NCBI GenBank assembly: GCA_946186505.1
Contig: CAMHNI010000029.1
Span: forward strand, 1-44,145
From: an uncultured Prevotellaceae bacterium
GTDB lineage: Bacteria; Bacteroidota; Bacteroidia; Bacteroidales; Bacteroidaceae
DNA: 44,145 bases
Direction: 5' to 3'
The position numbers and the translations under genes were made by a program. Positions 18,270-26,239 of this stretch are shown here, piece by piece (position 1 is the first letter of the stretch; each line of letters opens with the position of its first letter). The notes beneath the pieces were generated by a model. It was given only the letters and a program-made list of their open reading frames with translations, made no database searches and was not told the DNA's origin.

Positions 18270-19574
18270 TCACCACTGCTCGGTGTACTTGTCACTATCG
18301 ACGATGAGGGTGGGGTTCTTCTCGTTGAAGTCGAAGTGCAGGCGCAGCACGGTGGTCTCGCTGGGTTTGAACTCCACGTTCTTCAGCGTCACCTCGCGCG
18401 TCACCTCCGTATCGGTGTAGCCGTAGGGCTCGGAGCCGTCGCGGCGGATGATGTGGTAGGTGACGGTCAGCAGGGGCCATACCCGGGGCTCGGCACTCGC
18501 CTCGCCAGCTATGAACAACAGGGCTGCGGCTGTGCGCCCATCGACGCCTAAGCCGAAGAGCGACTGCTCGGTGGTGCTGACGCCTAAGGGCTGGTGGGCG
18601 AAATAGGTGTCGGTGGACTTGCCCGCGTCGGTGTGGCGCATCGTGGTGGCCATATAGTCGGTCATGTCGCCCACCATGCCGTCTTTATATTCCCACTTTG
18701 GGGCGTTGGCCTCGGTGTTCTGCAGGTTAAGCACGCCGCGCTTGTAGAGCACCTGTCCGCCACCGAGGACGATGCCGCTGATTACCAGCTTGGTGTTGAG
18801 GAAATCCACGGGTTCCTCAACGTTGTCTATCACATCGGCGAAGGCCACGACGCGTGTCAGGGCATGGCAGAAGCGGTAGTCTATGCGGTCGCCGACCGCC
18901 TCCTTCGTCATGTCGAGGAAGGGCATGCCCGCGCTGACGACAGTGCCTTCTTGGGGGGGAGCAGCCACGCCATACATCAGATCGACACTGAAGGCTGGAC
19001 GCGAAGCCACGCTATAGGCTATCTTGGGTGTGCCCTCAGTAGCGGCTGTGGGCAGGGAGAGGATGCCCTCGCCGGTGAAGGCGGGATCGGCGGCAGCGAT
19101 CATAGCCTCCGTGGCGTCGTGATAGGCCACATCGCTGAGATCGACGTATGGGACATAAGCGAAAAACGACACGCGGTCGATGGTGCCGTCAGCAGCCTCG
19201 TTGGGCCAGTATTTCAGCGGACGGTAAGTCCAGCCGTCGTTAGGCTCATAGCTCACGTGCTCGTTGGTCATGAAGTCTGGGGTGGCAGTACTGCCGGCCG
19301 AGGCCCATGTGCCGCCGTCGCTGGTCACATAGGCATACACGCCGAAGCCCGTGGCCCGCATGAAGAGTTCATCGAGTTCGCCCACGAAGCCCACACGGCT
19401 CACAGCCTGCACCTCGCTCACGCCGAAGGTTACAGCCTCGGAGGACAGCGTCCCGCTGCCGGAACGGTCATCCAGGGCCGCCGGAACGTCAGCGTTGCAG
19501 GCCGTTATCAGCAGAACAGCGAGCGTTAAGAGTACAGAGCTAAGCCTATTGTGTAGCATGTTCTTCGATTTCAA
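18270..19574 (-). CDS. Fimbrillin family lipoprotein (short form)
   Basis: A 434-residue fimbrillin (FimA/Mfa1-like) with a lipoprotein signal peptide, lipobox LITAC with Cys26. The pattern 'SRVGFVGELDE....GFGVYAYVTSDG' followed by 'WTYRPLKYWPNEA' and 'VSFFAYVPYVD' is shared with the two fimbrillins upstream. Such subunits are exported as lipoproteins, cleaved after an Arg near residue 50-60 (here Arg60 in 'AVSR'), and polymerise by strand exchange. It ends at 'VLRLHFDFNEKNPTLIV', so it lacks the C-terminal extension of its neighbours. It has its own promoter. A minor or accessory fimbrial subunit is a reasonable guess; being shorter than the other two suggests a different place in the fibre. 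Confidence 0.87.
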   Translation of the reverse strand: MKSKNMLHNRLSSVLLTLAVLLITACNADVPAALDDRSGSGTLSSEAVTFGVSEVQAVSRVGFVGELDELFMRATGFGVYAYVTSDGGTWASAGSTATPDFMTNEHVSYEPNDGWTYRPLKYWPNEAADGTIDRVSFFAYVPYVDLSDVAYHDATEAMIAAADPAFTGEGILSLPTAATEGTPKIAYSVASRPAFSVDLMYGVAAPPQEGTVVSAGMPFLDMTKEAVGDRIDYRFCHALTRVVAFADVIDNVEEPVDFLNTKLVISGIVLGGGQVLYKRGVLNLQNTEANAPKWEYKDGMVGDMTDYMATTMRHTDAGKSTDTYFAHQPLGVSTTEQSLFGLGVDGRTAAALLFIAGEASAEPRVWPLLTVTYHIIRRDGSEPYGYTDTEVTREVTLKNVEFKPSETTVLRLHFDFNEKNPTLIVDSDKYTEQW

Positions 19575-19620
19575 ATGTTAGTATTTTTGTACTTTGCTAA
19601 AGTCTTTCCACCCTAAGTTG

Positions 19621-19652
19621 CAAAGGTACGACAAATAATTGAAATAACCAAA
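19621..19652 (-). promoter_or_regulatory. Promoter of the short fimbrillin gene
   Basis: The minus strand reads TTTG, 20 bases, TACCTTTG, an exact match to the Bacteroidota promoter form. Transcription would start around 19615, giving a leader of about 40 bases. It lies outside the inverted-repeat-bounded island that follows. Confidence 0.7.
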
Positions 19653-19821
19653 TATTCGGCGTAATTTTAACAAATTACGGACAGAACAGCTACAGGCGCA
19701 AAACAGCCAGACATAACCGTGGGTCAACGCAGATTACACGCAATGTGTATGCATAAAAAGTTTAATTTTTACCTACATTGCTTACATTAGCATACAACCT
19801 TCTGAGTCTCTGCGACTTATG

Positions 19822-19887
19822 CAATGTAGGTAGAATGTAGGTAATGTAGGTAGAATGTAGGTAATGTAGGTAGAATGTAGGTAATGT
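19822..19887. repeat. AATGTAGGTA tandem array
   Basis: AATGTAGGTAG and AATGTAGGT alternate, giving a 20-base period with just over three periods. The same word recurs inverted at 19771-19787 and 20174-20210 and direct at 20241-20258. Confidence 0.85.
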
Positions 19888-19950
19888 CATTCAAGTGTCT
19901 CATTCGCTCAATTGTTGGCGTTTAGCAACGTCAAACAGCCGCCTTTCTGT

Positions 19951-20016
19951 TTCCTCCACCCTATGGAGCAATTTCCTCCACCCTATGGAGCAATTTCCTC
20001 CAGGGGTTGGAGCAAA
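19951..20016. repeat. Three tandem 22-bp hairpin units
   Basis: Two identical 22-base units (TTCCTCCACCCTATGGAGCA followed by AT) are followed by a third variant (TTCCTCCAGGGGTTGGAGCA then AA). Each contains CTCCA...TGGAG, so each unit can fold into its own small hairpin even though the loop differs. Confidence 0.85.
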
Positions 20017-20090
20017 CCGTAAAGTGCCGCTTTAGCGTCAAGAAACAGCTGTCCGTTGGAGTGTCGGAGTCATTGACAATGTATTGTCTT

Positions 20091-20155
20091 AACTCCTGAA
20101 CTCCTTTAACTCCTGAACTCCTTTAACTCCTAAACTCCTAAACTCCTAAACTTCT
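20091..20155. repeat. AACTCCT tandem array
   Basis: Seven units of the AACTCCT word follow each other with 1-2 base tails (AACTCCTG AACTCCTTT twice, then AACTCCTA three times). It lies inside the inverted-repeat-bounded island. It has no coding or promoter-like content that I can see. Confidence 0.85.
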
Positions 20156-20258
20156 GGCCGGTTTGTTGATACTTTTTACCTACATTACCTACATTCTACA
20201 TACATTGCATAGACGTTTGATAATCAGCAAGTTAAGGCCTAATGTAAGCAATGTAGGT

Positions 20259-20311
20259 AAAAAAAATAAAAAAATATGCACAGGGGGACAGACCGGTCTG
20301 TCCCCCTGTGC
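20259..20311 (-). terminator. Terminator of the middle fimbrillin gene (34-bp perfect palindrome)
   Basis: GCACAGGGGGACAGACC is followed at once by its exact reverse complement (20278-20311). In the leftward transcript it is followed by ATATTTTTTTATTTTTTTT, a strong intrinsic terminator shape. The palindrome has no spacer at its centre, so the loop must open from the innermost pairs. Confidence 0.8.
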
Positions 20312-20324
20312 TATGGCAACTGAA

Positions 20325-20351
20325 AGGGCGGGCCGCATGGAGGCCCGCCCT
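20325..20351. repeat. Second hairpin after the middle fimbrillin gene
   Basis: AGGGCGGGCC and GGCCCGCCCT pair around a 7-base loop. It has no T-run of its own and sits between the first terminator-like palindrome and the stop-proximal hairpin. Confidence 0.6.
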
Positions 20352-20367
20352 GTTATTTGAAGGAATC

Positions 20368-20406
20368 AATCCCGACGGACTGACGGGTGTCAGTCCTGAC
20401 GGGATT
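20368..20406. repeat. Third hairpin, next to the fimbrillin stop codon
   Basis: AATCCCG-ACGGACTGAC and GTCAGTCCTGACGGGATT pair with a single-base bulge around GGGT, 12 bases past the stop codon. Together with the two hairpins further on it makes a stack of three, which could protect the 3' end of an abundant fimbrillin mRNA. Confidence 0.6.
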
Positions 20407-20417
20407 AGGGGAGAGGG

Positions 20418-22457
20418 TTAGGGTGCTGCAGTAGCCTTCTTCTGAGTTATTGCTGTTGCACTCTTCTTGATTGCAGTTCCAACCTTGTGAGTTACCGTGA
20501 ACACAATAGAAGGATCAGAACCTATTTCCGTTGTCGGATTAACAGTTACCGTCCACGTCTTAGCGGCATTGTCAGTTGTAACATCAGTGAAGGTGCAATT
20601 AGTTGCCGTCAAAGTCCAATCGTCACAATTGAAATCGTCCTTGACATCATCTCCCATTACCATTGAAATAGTCACACTACCACCTGCGGTCTTCAAATAA
20701 TCCTTGTCAGCACCATCTCCGCCAACTTTACTTCCTGCTGCGATTGTAGCTGTGACAGAAGAGATGTCAGAAGCAGCCAGTGATTCCTGAGAGACAGTTT
20801 GTGCTACACCACCATACCACATTTTGATATCGCGAGCAGAACCAGTGTAGTTACCCGAGATGTAATTATCTGTGCTAACAGTCTTAATGGGCAACACGTT
20901 GTTCTGTGCATCGGTGAAATAGACATCGTTTATTGTCAGAGCTATTGCTTGTCCATTCTGCAATGTGGCTTTAGGATCTGTCAAAGAAATCTTTCCGTAT
21001 GCATTAATGGCTGCACCACTTACACTTGCAACTGCAACGTTAGCAGGCAGGTCGATGTCATCAGAAGCGCCACCATTCCAGTCAGCAACAGTAGCATCAA
21101 ACTTCACGGTGGTCATGCCAAGGTGCAGGTTCAGGGTGTAGGAGTAACCTGCATCGAACTTCAGAGCACCTGCATCAATAGTGTTGGTGATGTTATTTTC
21201 CACGACGCTATAACCTTTCTGAAGCCTTGTATCGCGAGTGATAACATAGTAATCGATGGCGATTGTCAAATCTTCTGCGTCATCTTTGTCACCATTAGGA
21301 ATAAACATCAAGCTGGCAGGCGTTGTACCGTCAACTCCATAACCAAAGAGAGGCTGCTTGGTCTTGGTGACACCGAGTGGCTGCTTGGCAAAATACGTAA
21401 CGTTCTCTTCTGTGCCATCAATATAAAGTAGGTTAGACGCTATTGGCAGCTCCTGTGCGTTCAGCGTAGGTTCAGTTGTTGGGAAAGTCCATTTGGGATA
21501 GTCATCCTCTGTATTCAGATTCAGCAGTCCACTGGTGCAAAGATCCTCTGTGGTCAGCTTGACGCTTTTAATGACAATGCGAGTGTTTGGGTCCACGTCC
21601 AAAGTGCTGGGTGTTGAGCCAGTACGTACCTCGTCAAAGTAAGCATCCACATATACAGCCAGCTTTGTCAGGGCATGTTCGAACTTGTAGTCAACCTTAT
21701 CGCCAACCATCTCCTTTGTCATGTCAAGGAAAGCATTGCCTGCAGTTATGTCATTGCCAGCCTTGCCTGTATAGCGGTCTTCTGCATTATAATTATGAGC
21801 AGCCACACCATACATCAGGTCAACAGTATTCATGGTATTTACCGTTTCCACCTTGTAGCCAATACATGGATCACTTGTTGCAGTGTTGTCAGGAATATAC
21901 ACAATACCTGTACCAGTACATCCGGCAACGGCATCTACTGAAGCGTCACCTGTGTAAGCTGTCACGGCACTTTTGTCCACGTATGGAGCGTATGCAAAGA
22001 AAGATACCAGATTGATACTAGTACCCGTGTTCAGTGCAGTGCCACCATCCAAATCATCAACTTCACCTGTTGACGGAACATCTGCCTGATTAGGCCAATA
22101 TTTCACAGGACTGTATGTCCACTTGTCGCCAGCATAGTTAACAGGCTGGTTAGACATAAATACTGGTGTAGCACTAGAACCTGTAGCACTCCATTGTGCT
22201 GCGGAGACGTCGTTACCCGAAGTCACATATCCATACACACCGAAACCTGCCACGCGGATGGCGGTCTGATCCATTTCGCCTACATAACCGGCGCGGGTCT
22301 GCTGAGTTCCACGGGTATATACATCGAAGCCGACGGCTTCGGACTCTGTCTGCTGTCCTGCCTGCACTACGGGCTCGAGTTCGTCGGTGCTGGAGCAGGC
22401 GGCGAAGAGGGCTGCTGCGAAGAGCATGGAGAGAATTGTCTTTGTTTGTTTCATCAT
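20418..22457 (-). CDS. Fimbrillin family lipoprotein with C-terminal extension
   Basis: A 679-residue fimbrillin with a lipobox (LFAAC, Cys21) and the putative processing site at Arg55 in 'QQTRAGYVGEMD'. The pilin region includes 'GFGVYGYVTSGN', 'WTYSPVKYWPN' and 'VSFFAYAPYVDKS', and closes near residue 470 with 'YTLNLHLGMTTVKFDATVADW', nearly the same as in the gene upstream. A further 200 residues of beta-rich, Thr/Val-rich sequence follow and end '...SATAITQKKATAAP'. Such an extension is unusual for a stalk subunit and may present a domain on the fibre. A 304-base gap with a large inverted repeat precedes it and three hairpins follow it. Coding sequence appears more AT-rich than the short fimbrillin. 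Confidence 0.88.
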   Translation of the reverse strand: MMKQTKTILSMLFAAALFAACSSTDELEPVVQAGQQTESEAVGFDVYTRGTQQTRAGYVGEMDQTAIRVAGFGVYGYVTSGNDVSAAQWSATGSSATPVFMSNQPVNYAGDKWTYSPVKYWPNQADVPSTGEVDDLDGGTALNTGTSINLVSFFAYAPYVDKSAVTAYTGDASVDAVAGCTGTGIVYIPDNTATSDPCIGYKVETVNTMNTVDLMYGVAAHNYNAEDRYTGKAGNDITAGNAFLDMTKEMVGDKVDYKFEHALTKLAVYVDAYFDEVRTGSTPSTLDVDPNTRIVIKSVKLTTEDLCTSGLLNLNTEDDYPKWTFPTTEPTLNAQELPIASNLLYIDGTEENVTYFAKQPLGVTKTKQPLFGYGVDGTTPASLMFIPNGDKDDAEDLTIAIDYYVITRDTRLQKGYSVVENNITNTIDAGALKFDAGYSYTLNLHLGMTTVKFDATVADWNGGASDDIDLPANVAVASVSGAAINAYGKISLTDPKATLQNGQAIALTINDVYFTDAQNNVLPIKTVSTDNYISGNYTGSARDIKMWYGGVAQTVSQESLAASDISSVTATIAAGSKVGGDGADKDYLKTAGGSVTISMVMGDDVKDDFNCDDWTLTATNCTFTDVTTDNAAKTWTVTVNPTTEIGSDPSIVFTVTHKVGTAIKKSATAITQKKATAAP

Positions 22458-22470
22458 TATTCTTTTTTTG

Positions 22471-22677
22471 TCTGCCGTGCTCCACGGCTTGCTGACACGA
22501 AAGGAAAAGTAAGGGTCTTTTTACATAATAAGCGAGATATCTTCTTTCATTGAACACATATTACCACGCGCTCGGCATCCCGAGGCATAACATAATCCCA
22601 CGGATGCAGCTTCGTTTCGGTTCTTTCTTTCGAAATTCTTTCCTTTGTGTGTCAGCAAGTCAAAGAGTACGGCAGTG
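22471..22677. repeat. Long imperfect inverted repeat in the gap between fimbrillin genes
   Basis: The gap 22458-22761 has no gene. It holds an inverted repeat of about 37 bases per arm (22471-22508 and 22640-22677) with a perfect 11-bp core, CTTGCTGACAC / GTGTCAGCAAG, and CTGCCGT(G/A)CTC at the outer ends. About 30 of 37 positions match by eye. It sits immediately upstream of the middle fimbrillin start. Confidence 0.55.
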
Positions 22678-22705
22678 GTTAATTATTTTTTATTTGTTTT
22701 ATAGT

Positions 22706-22738
22706 CTGGAGGCGGCGCACTGCCGCGCCGAACTCCAG
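22706..22738 (-). terminator. GC-rich hairpin after the first fimbrillin gene
   Basis: CTGGAG...CTCCAG encloses GGCGC/GCGCC, about 25 bases past the stop. The following sequence is AT-rich but without a clean T-run, so it may be a processing or stabilising stem that lets part of the transcription continue into the next fimbrillin. Confidence 0.45.
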
Positions 22739-22761
22739 CGGGGAGAGAGTTTAATTAGGGG

Positions 22762-24939
22762 TTACTCCTTCTTAGCCTGAGTCACGGTAATGGTGTTAGA
22801 GGTCTTGCCGTCGTACGAGTAGCTGATGGTAGCTGTGCGTTCATTCACCTCGTCCTCATTGTCGCTGGTCAGCTGGAGCAAACCATTAATGTTGTCTGCA
22901 ACAGGTGAAATAGTAGCCCAGTTGGCATTAATGTTGAAGTTGCCGTTTTTATTGGCATCTTTTGCAACGTCGATATAGTGACTTGACTCAACAGCATCCC
23001 GATATTGAGCATAAACCTCATACGTCCAAGGACCACGGCCATCGTATGTAGTTGACTGAGTGGTATTATTGTCATTATATTGCAGTGTCAATACCAGATT
23101 ACTACCATTCTGAGTAACGGTAACAGGCTCAGAATCAACGCCACCGTATGTAGCCCAAATCTTACCGGTACGTGTTGCAGATGTGAGGTTCTCTGTAACT
23201 ACAAGTTCCCATTTTTCATCAGTAGAATTATAAACAGGCTTTATCCAATCCACATCTGTGCCAATGGTAACAGCCTCATCAGAAGCATCAACTTTGTCAG
23301 TTCCATTCACAAGCGTAGCTTCTACATTACTTACAGCCAACGTATAAGAGATGTTCTCCAGACTCAAAGCAGTAGCTTCTTCACCAAACTTACCAGTCTG
23401 TTCTTCTGTATAGTTCTTGTAATTTGTTGCTGCTGTGCTGTTGGCAGTAAACGTACCGTTGTCAACGCTCTTAACAGCCACGTTAATGGGCAGGTCAGCC
23501 GGAGTAGTGTTGCCATCAATCCAGTCCTCAACCGTAGCATCGAACTTCACGGTGGTCATGCCGAGGCGCAGGCGCAGGGTGTAGTGCTTGCCAGCGACGA
23601 AGTCCATGTCAATGTCCGACTTCTTGATAACGTTTGTGATTTCAGAATAGCCGTTCTCCAAGTTGGCATCCTTTGTGAACACATGATACTTGATTTCTAC
23701 CGTCCACTTGGCATTAGCATAAGCAGCAGGTGATGTTACAGTCTGCGGAATGATTCCGAAGAAGGCCTCCTGAGAAGCATCGTTTGCCAACAGAGGAATA
23801 GCATCTTTTGTCACACCGCGAGGCTGCTCGGCATAACCCTTAGTCACGTCAGAAGGAGTGCGATAGCGGATGAGATTAGTCAGCTGCGAACCACTGATAT
23901 CAAAGCTGATGTTGCCACCAGCATTGGTCTGAGCCTGTACCCAGTTTGGCTTATCGGCAGCTTGATAGTTATTCAGGTTAAGCACTGACGAGCTGGGATA
24001 TTTCAGAGTAGAAAGCTTCACGTACTCAATGACAATCTTGGTATCCTTGGCAACGTTGTTTTCAGACACTGCTTCAGGCGACTGGTTTGCGCCCAGGCCA
24101 GGGATGTCGTCGAAGAAGCCCACCACGTCGATGGTCAGCTTAGCCAGCGCATGCTTGAACTGGAACATGATGCGCTCATCGGTGGTCTGCTTCCAGAGGT
24201 TGTAGTTAGGCTTTCCTGCCGTCACCTCCTGCTCTGTTGTCACCGTGCTGTACTTCGTCTTGTAAGAAGGCACCACACCCCAAAGCAGATCCACGGTCTT
24301 CAGAGGATCGGTTGGAGTCGTGTAGGCAATGAACGGATCAGACTTCACGGCGTTCAGTGCTGGATAGGGATCCGGTGCAGTCGCAAGCGTAGAGTTTGGA
24401 TCAAAGATTGCTGTGATACCGTCATTGTTGGGAGTCACGGCACCAGCGGTGGTTGCCTCCACGTAAGGAGCGTAAGCAAAGAACGTCACCTTGTCAGGAG
24501 TTGCAGCACCCGTCGTGGTAGCGTGGTTCTTGGTGGGGTCAGCGGCATCAACATAGTTGCTTCCGAATGAACTTTCGTTGGGCCAGTACTTCACGGGGAA
24601 GTAGAACCACTTGTCACCGTCGAACTCCACCTTCTGGTTCCACATGAAGTTAGGCGTGAACTTTGCAGTGGTCACAAGCGGGTCGTTGTTGTAATTCACA
24701 GGATAGAGATCGCCATTGGTGTAATAAGCAAACACGCCGAAGTTGTCAACCTGCAGTTCTTCCTTGGTAGTGATTTCACCTACTGCACCTGCACGGGTAG
24801 TAGCTCGCCCCATGTAGGTGTCGAAGCTCACCGCAGTCTCGGGCTGCTGGGCGGTGTTCTGTACCGAAATGTTCTCGGTCTCAGAGCAGGCGGCCATCAT
24901 GATGGCTACTGCCGCTACAAATAAAGACTTTGTTTTCAT
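22762..24939 (-). CDS. Fimbrillin family lipoprotein with BACON-like C-terminus
   Basis: A 725-residue fimbrillin with lipobox MMAAC (Cys18) and a putative processing Arg49 in 'ATTRAGAVGEI'. Pilin features are 'NFGVFAYYTNGD', 'WFYFPVKYWPNES' and 'VTFFAYAPYVEA'; the fold closes near residue 465 with 'LRLRLGMTTVKFDATVEDW'. The C-terminal 230 residues hold two BACON-like repeats: 'DVDWIKPV...TRTGKIWATYGG...PVTVTQNG' and 'NANWATISP...ERTATISYSYDGK...ITVTQAKK'. BACON domains are often linked to carbohydrate or mucin binding in Bacteroidota. It is the first fimbrillin after the DUF5119-like gene (43-base gap) and could be the main or an adhesive subunit. The pilin assignment is strong; the BACON call rests on pattern only. 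Confidence 0.88.
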   Translation of the reverse strand: MKTKSLFVAAVAIMMAACSETENISVQNTAQQPETAVSFDTYMGRATTRAGAVGEITTKEELQVDNFGVFAYYTNGDLYPVNYNNDPLVTTAKFTPNFMWNQKVEFDGDKWFYFPVKYWPNESSFGSNYVDAADPTKNHATTTGAATPDKVTFFAYAPYVEATTAGAVTPNNDGITAIFDPNSTLATAPDPYPALNAVKSDPFIAYTTPTDPLKTVDLLWGVVPSYKTKYSTVTTEQEVTAGKPNYNLWKQTTDERIMFQFKHALAKLTIDVVGFFDDIPGLGANQSPEAVSENNVAKDTKIVIEYVKLSTLKYPSSSVLNLNNYQAADKPNWVQAQTNAGGNISFDISGSQLTNLIRYRTPSDVTKGYAEQPRGVTKDAIPLLANDASQEAFFGIIPQTVTSPAAYANAKWTVEIKYHVFTKDANLENGYSEITNVIKKSDIDMDFVAGKHYTLRLRLGMTTVKFDATVEDWIDGNTTPADLPINVAVKSVDNGTFTANSTAATNYKNYTEEQTGKFGEEATALSLENISYTLAVSNVEATLVNGTDKVDASDEAVTIGTDVDWIKPVYNSTDEKWELVVTENLTSATRTGKIWATYGGVDSEPVTVTQNGSNLVLTLQYNDNNTTQSTTYDGRGPWTYEVYAQYRDAVESSHYIDVAKDANKNGNFNINANWATISPVADNINGLLQLTSDNEDEVNERTATISYSYDGKTSNTITVTQAKKE

Positions 24940-24982
24940 AAGCGTTTTTTGTTTTTAGTTAATAATAAAACGAATTAAATGA

Positions 24983-26239
24983 TTAAAAAATTGACTTTTG
25001 TTTTCTTGAGAGTCCGATGTCAATGGTGTCGCCCTCTTCCCAAGGGTCAACGATGACATCGAAGGCGCTGGCGGTCCCGCTGCTGCTGCCGGGGTCATCG
25101 ACATAGGGCAGGTCGGGATAGCCCAGAGAGTTATCGATCACGAGGTCGAGGTCGAGTTGTACGCTCGCCGTCAGCCCCCCGTCAGTGGGTCGGTTGCCAG
25201 TGATGTCGCTCTGGCCATCCTGGCGGTAGTGTATGTGCTTGCCTACCTCGTAGGAGTAGGTGCGTGTGGAGCCGTCGAGCATGGTGAAGCACAGCGTGAG
25301 GATGTTGCTGCGCGGCACACGGTCGGCCTCGGTCTCGCGTCCGTGGGGGAAGCCGAAGGTGGGAACGCGCATGCAGATCCACTCATGCACCTCGTCATCG
25401 TCGGCCACCTCGCTGACGCTGAGGGTGTCGCCGCGTGTGACGAGGGACGACGGCGAACGGGTGCGGCGGAACTCGGCCATCACCTCCTTCAGCGAGCCTA
25501 TGCGGCGGAACCAGTCGTCGAGCAGCAGCGGGCCGTTCTCGGTGGTGCGCAGGGTGTGGCTGAGGTAGAAGCCGTCGGCCATGCCCGAGATGGAGCCTGT
25601 GACGGAACGCATGAACTTGAGTCCGCTGACCTGCACGAAGATGTTGAGCAGGCAGGTCATGTCATAGACCGTCTCGCGCTTTAATATGTATAAGGTGTCC
25701 GGCTTCTCGCGCTCACGGTAGTCAATGAAGTGGCGCTGGGCCTCGATGTCGGCCTCGCTGATGGTGAAGGTGTCGGTGGCCACGCCCACCACCTCAGGCG
25801 TCATCATATAGACCACGCCACGATCCCAGGACTCGTTGATGCGGGTGGTGAGGTCGTTGGAGCGGGCGGCCACGGCGTTGTACGACTCCTGGTCAGAGAA
25901 GGTCATGCTGGCGTACTCGTCGAAGGCATAGCTGATGACCATGACTTTGTAGTTGCCCGCCGGCAGACGCATGGTGACATAATCGACGTTGTTGCTGACG
26001 CGGGTGGTGGTGAAGGCGTCGCCGTCCTTAGCCAGCAGGAGGGTCATGCCCGAGGGTTTCTCCTCCATGTGGTTGAGCCAGTCGATCTCGAACTTCACCT
26101 GTGCCACGCCGTCGTAATAGACTTCGAGGGGCTCGCGCTCATACCAGGGCTGGCAGGAGAGCAGCAGGACCAGCAGAGCCAGGAGGTGGAAGAGGCGATG
26201 GGGCCAATGGGCATTGTGACAGCTGGGAATTATTGCCAT
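24983..26239 (-). CDS. DUF5119-like lipoprotein, candidate fimbrial anchor (Mfa2/FimB role)
   Basis: A 418-residue lipoprotein: short positive N-terminus, hydrophobic core and lipobox LLLSC (Cys29). The opening 'YEREPLEVYYDGVAQVKFEIDW' and 'MRLPAGNYKVMVISYAFDEY' fit the DUF5119 group found in Bacteroidota fimbrial loci. These are thought to be related to the Mfa2/FimB anchor proteins that tether the fibre to the outer membrane. The ATG lies inside the end of the DUF3575 gene (ATGGCAATAA, ten-base overlap), so translation is likely coupled. The two fimbrillin genes follow. The DUF number is from memory of the family pattern; the anchor role is inferred from the locus. Confidence 0.75.
   Translation of the reverse strand: MAIIPSCHNAHWPHRLFHLLALLVLLLSCQPWYEREPLEVYYDGVAQVKFEIDWLNHMEEKPSGMTLLLAKDGDAFTTTRVSNNVDYVTMRLPAGNYKVMVISYAFDEYASMTFSDQESYNAVAARSNDLTTRINESWDRGVVYMMTPEVVGVATDTFTISEADIEAQRHFIDYREREKPDTLYILKRETVYDMTCLLNIFVQVSGLKFMRSVTGSISGMADGFYLSHTLRTTENGPLLLDDWFRRIGSLKEVMAEFRRTRSPSSLVTRGDTLSVSEVADDDEVHEWICMRVPTFGFPHGRETEADRVPRSNILTLCFTMLDGSTRTYSYEVGKHIHYRQDGQSDITGNRPTDGGLTASVQLDLDLVIDNSLGYPDLPYVDDPGSSSGTASAFDVIVDPWEEGDTIDIGLSRKQKSIF

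Larger units (their letters stand above)
19766..20263. repeat. Repeat island bounded by 25-bp inverted repeats (gene-free)
   Basis: The ends are a perfect 25-bp inverted repeat (19766-19790 and 20239-20263), core ACCTACATTGCTTACATTAG. On each side, exactly 27 unrelated bases further in, a second inverted block of about 35 bases recurs (TATGCAATGTAGGTAGAATG at the left, one mismatch at the right). Between them lie two other tandem arrays. No gene is visible. The layout resembles a non-autonomous element or two facing copies of an interspersed repeat. No clear target-site duplication or transposase is seen. Confidence 0.7.

Noticed and set aside
18594..19529. Rightward open frame of 311 codons opposite the short fimbrillin
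   Set aside because: Shadow of the fimbrillin, His/Gly/Val-rich and without signal peptide or motif.
19822..20155. CRISPR-like array
   Set aside because: The repeats are adjacent or nearly so, with no unique spacers of constant length, and no cas gene is present in the window.
19621..20263. Invertible promoter switch for the short fimbrillin
   Set aside because: The best promoter (19621-19652) is outside the inverted-repeat-bounded segment and no recombinase gene is nearby, so inversion would not directly flip it. The segment itself is kept as a finding.
20163..20360. Small rightward frame of 65 codons in the repeat island
   Set aside because: It runs through inverted repeats and terminator palindromes and has no coding-like composition.
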